Origin: Priapulus caudatus
Lineage: Eukaryota > Priapulida > Priapulimorpha > Priapulimorphida > Priapulidae
Length of the DNA: 22,200 bases
Direction of reading: 5' to 3'
Assembly: GCF_000485595.1 (NCBI RefSeq)
Contig: NW_014577071.1
Span: 96,826 to 119,025 of the forward strand
A program made the translations under genes and the position numbers. Numbering within the stretch: the first letter of the stretch is position 1; the number at the start of each line of letters is the position of its first letter. The notes beneath the pieces are model-generated. The model searched no databases. It had not been told where the DNA came from and worked only from the letters and a program-made list of their open reading frames with translations. Positions 12,415-20,028 of the stretch are shown here, in pieces.

Positions 12415-12582
12415 ATTTCTTAGTCTTAGTCTTAGTCTTAGTCTTCCCCTTACTGTCTGTGACCTCCTCTCCCTCGACTCCTTCAGTCACCACCTTCTTC
12501 TTCTTCGTCTTCTTCACCTTTTTCACCACGGTCGACTGCTCGGTAACTTCTGTCATCGCTGCCGTGTCCGCCATATTGGATT
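12415..12582 (-). CDS. First coding exon of minus-strand split gene (Lys/Thr-rich N-terminus)
   Basis: The reading starts at the ATG at 12574, which has A at -3 and G at +4. It encodes 53 residues plus one base: MADTAAMTEVTEQST, VVKKVKKTKKKK, an acidic VTEGVEGEEV stretch, and a Lys-Thr run before the donor AAAT|GTAAGC at 12414. A pyrimidine-rich acceptor, GTTTCTAATTTTGCAG, precedes 12582, so the exon probably carries 8 nt of 5' UTR and follows an unidentified non-coding exon. An ATG further upstream in frame is then intronic. All five exons join in phase to 143 residues: basic, then acidic (EDWDY-DEYMNRYGDGEDQDEE), then basic with FNKFEN and LKEKF. Charged low-complexity N-termini of this kind are common in sarcomere and actin-associated proteins, but no domain identifies a family. 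The Lys-Thr run is coded by a TTAGTC hexanucleotide repeat. The start codon lies inside AATATGGCGG, a YY1/Pho-type motif on the opposite strand. Confidence 0.75.
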
Positions 12583-14360
12583 CTGCAAAATTAGAAACAA
12601 CTGTTTCAAAACAAGTCATAATAGAAGTTCGACGGTTTTAATCAGTTAAATTGTTTAAGTTTATATTGTTAAACTGTTTTCGTAAATATTTGTTTTTGAT
12701 TTCCGCATTAAATTAAAAATAGTCATCAGATATATTGAGTTATGAAATTCCAGAGCGCAAATAAATACAAAACCCACGAGTGTAATCGGGGAAGCGTGTT
12801 TAGTTCTCTCTCACACGCTTCTACGATTCTCCCCCTCAGTTCAACATTGCCTGCATGACAATCTTTTCATTTCAGACCACAAACAAGGCCACCCCGATCA
12901 GAACCAGATTATGTCTGAAGCAATGCCCCGCTAGAATTCAACCAAGACTAAATGGACATGCGCCTGAGAAAACTGTAGGTAGAAGTGCGGAGATGCTTGT
13001 GGTTACTAGTGTTGCCACGCTGACACGTTTAACCGCAAAGTAAATCAATTGTTGTGTCTCCTCTTCAGATAAATTGGGGGGGGGTCCTCTTCTCGCGATG
13101 GCACTGCGCCACTGACCCCCAGAGCTTTCCATCAGCCCCATAACAGGTTCCGAAATCTCGCGACGCACAACCCCTATAATCCTACAGCGGAGCAAATTCG
13201 TGACCCTCGCGCATATATATATATATATATACTAAATGAGTGAGTGCTCAGTACCCGCCCCGGATCTAACACCGCAGCGTTTGCGCAGAGGCTTTCCTAT
13301 CTCGTGCAGCCAGTGAGTGGTGCAGCAGCCACAATACCTGCAATCATCACTAACAACAGCCGCTGAACTGACGATGAATAGGTATTACAGTGACTAGCAT
13401 CAGACTGGCGTTTGCTTTGTTGCATAGCGACCGTCAACGATGTACGTATAGAACGTCACACTGTTGTGGGGTACGACGTTCCCCATGTTCCATGTTTCTA
13501 TGTTCTGTATGTAATGTCGTACTGCTAGAGAATTAAATGTCCTGGCGTATTAAGGGCCGCAAACTCGTATAAACACTTTGAATTTGTTGTATATCATGAT
13601 GTAATCGGTCCTGTTTGCGTAAGGTAAACTCTATTACCGAAGCCAACTACAGTTTTTTTTTACAGTTTTTTATAGTTTTTACAAAGCCGCTAGATCTATA
13701 GTCTTATTGTTTGTTAATCCGTTTGTTTGGCGGCTACATGATATTATAACTTTTTTTTAAGTGTTAAAAAGTAGTTTTTTGCTGAAGCTCTTTTTCTCCA
13801 AGCCAACCCACCCACACCATACACAATGAAGGTTTCCTTCGTCCCAACGTCATACAAACTGAGTTATATATCAGTGAGCTTCATAGCGACGTTCACTGAA
13901 AATTCGCAGTCGTTATTACGAGTTCTAATATGTCCGCCATTACGTGTATAACGAAAAGCAGACGAAGGGTTGAGCCAGGTCCAACCGCTAGATAAAGCTG
14001 GTTGGTTCCACGGCTACTAACGACCTGACGAAGAATACTTTCTACGGTTTGTCGTTGCCGCCACTGCAGCCTTTCTTTGCTTTCACTCTACGGGGGTTTG
14101 ACTACACGGCTCCCACCCATGAAATATTTCTGCGCATTTGCGTTTCGAGTCGGGCACTGACACCCACACGCGATATATACGGCAATATAGCTTCCCAATT
14201 GCAGAAGTGCATGCTCGAAAATAGGATACGCTGCCAGATATATACGTTCACAAACAGAACAAAAAACGCGACTAGAGAGCAGAAATAGCAGTCAGCGCGC
14301 TCGTAGCACCAAAGTAAAACTATACGGAAGGCGCGTGATGATTCACGTGGTGGTACATAG
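12583..14360. other. Upstream region of the split gene; no supported gene
   Basis: Expected to hold the 5' UTR exon and promoter of the minus-strand gene, which I could not locate. It contains T-rich runs (about 13650-13800), a short (AT)n at 13211-13230 and a run of nine G at about 13076-13084. Short open frames on both strands lack coding character. Confidence 0.45.
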
Positions 14361-14363
14361 AGA

Positions 14364-14609
14364 ACGAGAGGAGAGAAAGAACTAGAGAGAATGGAAGAGA
14401 AATGGAGAGAGAGAGAGAGAGAGAGAGAGGGGGAGAGAAGTAGAGGAAAGGAGAATAGGAGAGAAAAGGAGAGAGAGGAAGAAAGTGAGGGCGAGAGAAA
14501 GAGAGAGAGAAGAGACAGAGAGAAAGAGAGAGCGCGAGAAAGAGAAAGAGAAAGACAGAGGGGCGAAATAGAGAGATGGAGAGAGAGCGAGAGAGAGAGA
14601 GAGAGAAGT

Positions 14610-14651
<42 letters not shown>
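14364..14651. repeat. (GA)n-rich purine tract
   Basis: About 290 bp of nearly pure purine on the plus strand, mainly GA with AAAG and GGA interruptions and pure GA blocks at each end. It can form triplex DNA. The Arg-Glu and Leu-Ser frames are artefacts. Confidence 0.95.
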
Positions 14652-14653
<2 letters not shown>

Positions 14654-15070
14654 GGGAGCATCATGGCTGCTCTGAAGGGTATGTCGACCCTATATGGCTA
14701 ATAGCTGCTGCTGCTGCTGTACCCGAGCCTGTTGTCGGTCGCCACCATGAGTCATACTCAAAGACAGACGACAGGGTCCCACGAACGGAATGTAACTAGC
14801 ACACGAGTAGTGAAGTATTTACGCAATTTCCAGCAATACAAGAGCGGGAATGTGTTCGCAGTGACACTCGCACATGTATGTAGTATAATGCATTATGTAG
14901 CATAATGTATTATGTAGTATTATGTATTATTCTGGTATTATGTATTACCAAGAGCACACGTGTGTCTAATAAGAGCTATATAACACATGTGATGATGATC
15001 TTATTAGGAGCACAAGGGGTTATGCGTTCTTAGTATGTGGCAGTGGTAAGTAGTTTATGCTGGGCAGACT
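14652..15070. other. Unique intergenic sequence
   Basis: No gene seen. It contains the 17-bp tandem repeat listed separately and a 9-bp inverted repeat, CTAATAAGA/TCTTATTAG, at about 14966-15007. Confidence 0.45.
14880..14947. repeat. 17-bp tandem repeat, about four copies
   Basis: Units of the form GTAGTATAATGCATTAT at 14880, 14897 and 14914, and a more divergent fourth from 14931. The units differ by one to a few substitutions. Confidence 0.8.
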
Positions 15071-15079
15071 GGCACTAAC

Positions 15080-15374
15080 GCTGATAGGGTCTATGTCCCC
15101 CAAGGTACTGCCGGAACGTACCCTGGTAACTATTTGATATGGTTAGGGTTAGGATTAGGGTTAGGGTTAGGGTTAGGGTTCGGGTTCGGGTTAGGGTTAG
15201 GGTTAGGGTTAGGGTTAGGGTTAGGGAGTAGGCGTAGGCGACTCCCTAGACTCGTTAGTGGAGTAGGCGAGGTACGGTCCGGCATATTAGATAGTACCAG
15301 GGTACGTTCCGGTATACCGGACCGTACCCAGGGTACGTTCCGGCAGTACTCTGGGGGACATAGACCCTATCAGC
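15080..15374. mobile_element. Non-autonomous terminal-inverted-repeat transposon (MITE) with internal TTAGGG array
   Basis: A 295-bp element whose ends are inverted repeats. The left arm at 15080-15126 matches the reverse complement of 15328-15374 at 45 of 47 positions, and the tips read GCTGATAGGG and CCCTATCAGC. The right half holds a second copy of the inner arm (CCAGGGTACGTTCCGG at 15297 and 15328) and a perfect 12-bp palindrome, CCGGTATACCGG, at 15309-15320. There is no transposase, so it must have been moved in trans. A 9-bp duplication fits Mutator-like or related 8-9-bp DNA transposons, but the superfamily is not certain. The TTAGGG array fills its left-centre. Confidence 0.85.
15141..15226 (+). 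repeat. Interstitial TTAGGG telomere-type array
   Basis: About 14 units of TTAGGG with three variants (TTAGGA and two TTCGGG), wholly inside the inverted-repeat element. Since it sits inside a transposon with a target duplication, it is not evidence of a chromosome end or fusion. Confidence 0.93.
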
Positions 15375-15383
15375 GGCACTAAC

Positions 15384-16524
15384 CGCCCCTGATAGTTCTC
15401 AGTGCTGTGTGCAAACTCTGTGTGTATATATTTATACACACACGTATGTTCGCAGTGACCTACTTGAAACATGCAATACAGCTTCACGCCATCGCATTCG
15501 AAAGGGTGAGGGACGTGAAAGTGGGGGGAGGCAGGTGAGGAGAAATAGGAAGATCTACATCGTGTGGGTGAAAATAAGAAGGTGGCTCATACAGCAAGGA
15601 TTAATCGCAGCGTATAAAGAGGATACTGCAGTGGGTCACACCTCGTTGCGGCTAGTTTGCCAGTCAAGAAAAGCAACTTGGGTCGCCACGCAGTTCGATG
15701 CCCTCGACACCCACATGCACTGCACCTGGCAAAATATCCCAACACAACGGTCCTGGGCGCAACATTTAATCGCAGATGTGGAAGGAGACCAAAAACACTC
15801 ATCCGACTATTGTGCGAGCATGCATTTATGTGGACCGGGTTAAGTCGCGGGTATAAAGAATACTCATGAATACATCTATGTACCATCTCACAGACACAGT
15901 TAACATGTTCCCCCACACGATGTACCCTCATCTGTCAGTAACACTCTGCGTGACCCTAATCCCAAACATATATAAATGTCACGAAAGAACAAAAAATTAC
16001 ATTGTGTACAGAATTTGTATCCAAGGTGTGTTTATATGATGGGAATAAACTTTAAATATCCGAAGCTTTATTGTATACTGAGAAAACCTATTATTAAGAA
16101 ATATATACTGGTAGGCCTACCAAGCGAGGTTTCTCCTGTCAGCAGATTAAATTTGCGCTGGCCATTTCCGTGGAAATGAAACAAGTGACAGCTTCAATTT
16201 GCCCAGCACGGACACGCTAGCCAACTACAGTCTACACTGGCGATAGTTAAATAAATAATGAAGATGATCACAATATAAACCACTTGTCGACCATTCAGCA
16301 TCAATAATGTATGCCGGAGAAGGGAGGCTGCGTCCGGGTCAGCCTGAATGCGTCACTTTCCGCGTGGGATGTTAGCCTAGATCCACACGGCCGCGAACCT
16401 TCGCACTGTGAATCTGCGTTTACTTGTTCAAACACAAAACGAAATACGAATAAGGTTCCTATGATCATCAACCCCTGACATCCCAAATATAATCCTAGAA
16501 CTCTGACTCCCCCTTTTCTCAAAA

Positions 16525-16526
<2 letters not shown>
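15384..16526. other. Intergenic; 3' flank of the 458-codon gene
   Basis: No gene is supported; open frames on either strand lack coding character. A minus-strand AATAAA at 16067-16072 is the only clear polyadenylation hexamer found downstream of the stop at 16692. It would imply a 3' UTR of about 620 nt. That is a weak inference. Confidence 0.4.
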
Positions 16527-16599
<73 letters not shown>

Positions 16600-16668
16600 A
16601 TCGCTCTCCCCCCCCTCTCTCTCCCTTTCCCTCTCGTTCTCTCTTTCTTTCTCTCTCGCTCTCACTCT
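16527..16668. repeat. (TC)n pyrimidine tract
   Basis: About 140 bp of TC dinucleotides with C and T interruptions, starting some 25 bp beyond the stop codon of the minus-strand gene. In that gene's transcript it would be a (GA)n tract at the start of the 3' UTR. Confidence 0.95.
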
Positions 16669-16691
16669 CTTACTGTAGGTCCTCCCGTCTT

Positions 16692-18068
16692 TTACCGCAT
16701 TGGCGGGTTGTGGCTATTATACCTGCTCTGTCCATTAGCGGCTATTACGGCCTGCATCAGAATGCACTTATCGTTGCTGCTCGCACACTTTAACCTACCA
16801 TCGGTCAGGAGTGTTGCTGAGTGCGCGTCGGCTGGCACGCGACCACCGCTGCGCCCGCCGTAGGTGGCGCTGGGCGAGAACGTCGGATAGGTAGCGCTCT
16901 GTGACGGTGTAGCCGCCTCCAGGGGGAATCTAACCATGAGTTCGGTGCACCGCTGCGGACCCACGGATACGCTACGCCTAACGCTGTAGCGGGAAGGACC
17001 TTCACTCCTACCGTCTCCCCTCGCTCCTCCTTCCGCCGCACCGCTGGTGGCGCCATCCCTTGAGCGAAAGCCGGTGAGTTCGGCTGTCATTTGCTCGCTC
17101 TCAAACCAGAAGACGCCGTTAGAGAGCTTCCCGGAGGAAGCCGGGTTCACCTCGCCAGGTGGCGCGCCGGCGTCGTGCGTCGGTATCAAGTCGATCGCTG
17201 GATAATACTTCACGCTAGAGACGCGACACGCTTTGTCGCTCTCGCGGCCGCCGTCGGCAGCGGACCCGTAGAGGGCGCGGGCGTTCGGCGGTCGCTCGCG
17301 TCGCGGAAACGACGCGCTGCGTCGCTTAGTGACGACGACGCCTTGTCCACTGCGCGTGCCGACGTCCTCGCTGTTAGATGGCAGCACCGACAGCGGGAGG
17401 GCTGTGGCGGGGGAGCCGTTACAGGTGTCGCCATCTGCCGACACCTCGAAGATTTTCGATATGGCGACGCAGCGACTGGAATTTTTCGTGAGCTGAGACG
17501 GGATGTCGCTCCGAGCGTCAATCTTCGCGGTCGCAGACGGATTTCGGTTAACCTCTCTGCCGTTCTTCGGCGAAGATGGCGTCCTATTCTCCTGATCTAG
17601 TCTCGGTGCGGATTGGTTCTTGTTCTCTCGGACGTTGCTCTGAGTGCTCGTTGAACCCTTACTCTCCTCACGTTGACTCGGTGCAGATAGACTCCTGCTC
17701 TCCCGCTCCTGTCCTTGCGTCGGACTCTTCCCCTGCCGAGCTTGCCTTGTGGCGGAGGGACTCCTGCTAGAACGGCCCTGCTTACGATCCTTCCGTCTAA
17801 GAGCAAAATCCAGGAAGCTCTCTTCGTTGAGCTCGTCAGCGCGTGCGTCATCCATGCCGGCACGACGCAGCCGCGACGCAGCGAGCGTCGGAGGAAGTCT
17901 CGGAAGGAGGGTGACCGGGAGGAGGGCGGGCGTCGTCGGAGGAGGCAGCGGCCGGCTGCTTCCGACGGAGAAGAGAAAGCTGAGGAAGAGTTGCTTGAGA
18001 AGCTCACTGATCAGCAGCATCGAAAGCGCCACGTAGATGACGCTATCTTCATCATGGTCCGGATCCAT
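16692..18068 (-). CDS. Unknown 458-residue protein with N-terminal hydrophobic segment and long disordered Ser/Arg tail
   Basis: Single open reading frame ending TAA at 16692. The start is the ATG at 18068, the first after an in-frame TGA about 60 nt upstream, with A at -3 and G at +4. Residues 1-9 are acidic. Residues 10-35 are hydrophobic, interrupted by ELLKQ (22-26), and could be one transmembrane or membrane-associated helix. The negative N-side and R39 after it suggest N-out, C-in topology. Residues 39-68 are proline-rich. Residues 76-96 are charged and perhaps helical (DELNEESFLDFALRRKDRK). Residues 98-184 are Ser/Arg/Asn-rich degenerate 12-13-residue repeats. KRRSASFP (248-255) fits basophilic-kinase and 14-3-3 mode I motifs, and a weaker RRSVSVGP lies at 364-371. 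The rest is low-complexity apart from a Cys-containing end (KCASSNDKCILMQAVIAANGQ from 427). No catalytic domain is recognised. A donor-like GTAAAA overlaps the stop, so a further exon cannot be excluded. Overlapping frames on the plus strand follow from high GC. Confidence 0.72.
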   Translation of the reverse strand: MDPDHDEDSVIYVALSMLLISELLKQLFLSFLFSVGSSRPLPPPTTPALLPVTLLPRLPPTLAASRLRRAGMDDARADELNEESFLDFALRRKDRKQGRSSRSPSATRQARQGKSPTQGQERESRSLSAPSQREESKGSTSTQSNVRENKNQSAPRLDQENRTPSSPKNGREVNRNPSATAKIDARSDIPSQLTKNSSRCVAISKIFEVSADGDTCNGSPATALPLSVLPSNSEDVGTRSGQGVVVTKRRSASFPRRERPPNARALYGSAADGGRESDKACRVSSVKYYPAIDLIPTHDAGAPPGEVNPASSGKLSNGVFWFESEQMTAELTGFRSRDGATSGAAEGGARGDGRSEGPSRYSVRRSVSVGPQRCTELMVRFPLEAATPSQSATYPTFSPSATYGGRSGGRVPADAHSATLLTDGRLKCASSNDKCILMQAVIAANGQSRYNSHNPPMR

Positions 18069-18280
18069 CGTCGTCGTCGTCGGTCGCACGCACGCACAGA
18101 CGCAGCCGATAAGCACGCGCGAGCATCACACTGCGGCGGCGGCCCGTCTGACATATCCCGGCCGACGTGTCAACAAAATCGATAGTGTCAACAGTGCTGC
18201 GAGGTCACCAGAGCGTCACTTCGATATCTGCCCTTGTCTGGTTCGGTAAAACGACCAGCGACGGAAAATTGCTACCTGGA

Positions 18281-18309
18281 GCACACCTGTAATCAAGGTA
18301 CAGGTGTGC
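18281..18309. promoter_or_regulatory. Perfect 11-bp inverted repeat with T-box/E-box-like half-sites
   Basis: GCACACCTGTA, a 7-nt spacer, then its exact reverse complement. Each arm contains CACCTG (E-box) and AGGTGTG (core of a T-box half-site), so the pair is an inverted dimeric site. It lies 213 bp upstream of the minus-strand ATG at 18068. Function is inferred from motif and position only. Confidence 0.4.
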
Positions 18310-18380
18310 GAACAACAGGTTACAGTTTGTTCGCGGCGGCGTAAGTGGCCGATGATAGCGTCCCAGCGGAAGCGGATCAC

Positions 18381-18490
18381 ACGCGCGCACCTACACGCTC
18401 GCACGCGCACACCTACACGCTCGCACGCGCGCACCTACACGCTCGCACGCGCGCACCTACACGCTCGCACGCGCGCACCTACACGCACGC
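18381..18490. repeat. 22-bp minisatellite, five copies
   Basis: Five consecutive 22-bp units ending CCTACACGCTCGC at 18381, 18403, 18425, 18447 and 18469. The second has a CG-to-CA-type change and the fifth a T-to-A change. It is followed to about 18650 by degenerate ACGC/ACAC sequence. Confidence 0.92.
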
Positions 18491-18672
18491 ACGCATGGAG
18501 ACACGACAGAAGCGCGCACATACACGCACGCGCGCACGGAGACACGACACACACGCGTGCACCTACACACACGCGCGCACGAAGACACAACACATACGCG
18601 CGCACGAATACACGACACACACGCGCGTGCATCCACACGCACGATGCCGGTGAATGCAGTGGGCGTTTTAAG

Positions 18673-18782
18673 ATGTCGAGAGCTTCATCGCGGAGCGGCA
18701 GCGGCAGCGGCCGACACACGCGCCGTCTCCCGGGATACGGGCGCTGTAGCACTCTCATTAATTACGTGCCTCGCTCGCTCAG
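18673..18782 (+). CDS. Candidate first coding exon of a plus-strand gene (weak)
   Basis: An ATG at 18673 with A at -3 opens 36 codons (MSRASSRSGSGSGRHTRR..., ending NYVPRSL plus two bases). They run into a perfect donor, CAG|GTAAGT, at 18782/18783. A second strong donor, CAG|GTGAGT, follows 12 nt later, but using it would include an in-frame TAA. The start faces away from the minus-strand gene at 18068. The sequence is Ser/Arg/Gly-rich and matches no family I know. Low-complexity GC-rich DNA makes short open frames common, so this rests mainly on the donor. Confidence 0.25.
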
Positions 18783-19972
18783 GTAAGTGCGCAGGTGAGT
18801 GCTTGGCGGGAAGCTGAAGGCGAGACAAGTCGGGGTGAAAGGTATAGGCGCCCGACGGTACCAGGAACGACCCCCTGCACATCCCGACCGCCCACACGCG
18901 ATCAGAAGTGATGAGAATGCCAGGAGGATGCTGCGGAGATGCGGGGGATGCGGGGATGCTGCAGGGGGATGCTGCGAGGATGCTGCAGGGTGCGGCCAAG
19001 ACGGCCGGTGCACGTAAGGGTCACTCTCATGTCGCGGGAGAAGCGTGGCAATGAATGATTTTCCACGGGGAGGGGGTGTTAATTGGCACGCAATTATCTT
19101 GCGTGTATAACCACCGACTCTGATCTCCATCACCACATTTCATTATTAGATTATAAGGGGGGCCAACATTTCGACGTTATTATATATAGTTGCGCGAAAC
19201 CCTGCACCGACACAAACATGACGATTACCCATCCTGTAGATCTTTAGGATGAACATCTGGCGTGATTACTATACTAAATCGGTCCCCTGTGTATTCCAAC
19301 GTGCGTGTCAATACTAAATATAATTTTAGAAAAAAATTACGGTGGTGATGACAGACTAAATACTGTAGCGAAGTGGATGCAATGCCTGCCGCGACTGCTT
19401 GTTAACTGCAGGCAGCCTTCCAACTTTATAACCTTGATATTCATTAGCACTTAACTGCCTAACCATGACTCAATCGTAAACCGTAATCGGGGTCCCTTAG
19501 CCACTTACGGCTAACCGTAACACGGGCCCTACCCCCTAGCAATAATAATTAGTCCTTAATCATTATCCGAATACCAAGTTGGTGAGTCTCGCGCGTCCCT
19601 TACCCGTGGGCGCAACAAAACGGAACAGTGGTCATAGGCCATTATACTAAAAGGTAAGAAGAAATCTCGCGAGAGATAAAGATACTCAGTGACTCATTTT
19701 CTCATCGTCGAAGCCTGACATCATATGTGTAGGCATAATCGCCCCGTGCAGTGCGCCTAACCATATACGTATACGATTCAACGTGCATGTGGTACTAATT
19801 TAAATCACCCAAAAGATAAATAACCAAGTGAAAGTTTCTTAACGCTCTTGCTCGAGATTTAGTACCCCTTTGCACAGCAAGTGGAACGGGTGGACTTAGC
19901 ACCTGGGCAGCAGGCATTTTTATGATGATTTAAAACCAACCGCGGTGTCTAGATCTGCCTCTTTCTCTAAAG
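18783..19972. other. No supported gene; candidate first intron of the weak plus-strand model
   Basis: Includes GATGCTGC-type short repeats at about 18930-18985. The remainder is unique sequence without coding character on either strand. Confidence 0.4.
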
Positions 19973-20028
19973 CCGTCTCGGTTACGGTCTAGCGAAATCG
20001 ACTAAAACTGGAGTTCTTGTATGCGTAC
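19973..20028 (+). CDS. Candidate second exon of the plus-strand model (very weak)
   Basis: A 56-nt interval between a pyrimidine-rich acceptor (CTGCCTCTTTCTCTAAAG) and a donor GTGAGT. Of its three frames only one is open, and it is the one that continues the exon at 18673-18782 (phase 2 in, phase 1 out), reading RLGYGLAKSTKTGVLVCV. The phase match has about a one-in-three chance of being coincidence and there is no homology signal. Confidence 0.18.

Larger units (their letters stand above)
15071..15383. repeat. 9-bp target site duplication flanking the transposon
   Basis: GGCACTAAC occurs at 15071-15079 and 15375-15383, in the same orientation and immediately outside the two inverted-repeat ends. 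Perfect copies suggest a fairly recent insertion. Confidence 0.88.
18069..18672. promoter_or_regulatory. GC-rich upstream region of the 458-codon gene, possibly a divergent promoter
   Basis: CpG-rich sequence directly upstream of the minus-strand gene. It includes the 11-bp inverted repeat at 18281-18309 and the 22-bp minisatellite at 18381-18490. No TATA box is seen at a sensible distance. If the plus-strand exon at 18673 is real, the two genes would be head-to-head with about 600 bp between start codons. Confidence 0.35.

Noticed and set aside
14320-14675. Leu-Ser and Arg-Glu frames in the GA tract (and again at 21137-21737)
   Set aside because: Simple dinucleotide repeat; no flanking coding sequence.
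15141-15226. Chromosome end or ancient telomere fusion marked by TTAGGG
   Set aside because: The array is enclosed by inverted repeats with a target duplication, so it arrived with a transposon.
15134-15382. Gly-Leu repeat frame across the TTAGGG array
   Set aside because: Translation of the hexanucleotide array inside the transposon; the element has no real coding capacity.
18061-18116. Upstream extension of the 458-residue protein to a GTG at 18116
   Set aside because: There is no ATG in the extension, an in-frame TGA lies just upstream, and GTG starts are rare in animals. The ATG at 18068 has a good context.
17091-18185. Plus-strand open frames of 169, 156 and 95 codons opposite the 458-codon gene
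   Set aside because: These are antisense shadows expected in GC-rich coding DNA; they are Arg/Ser-rich with no motif or splice support.
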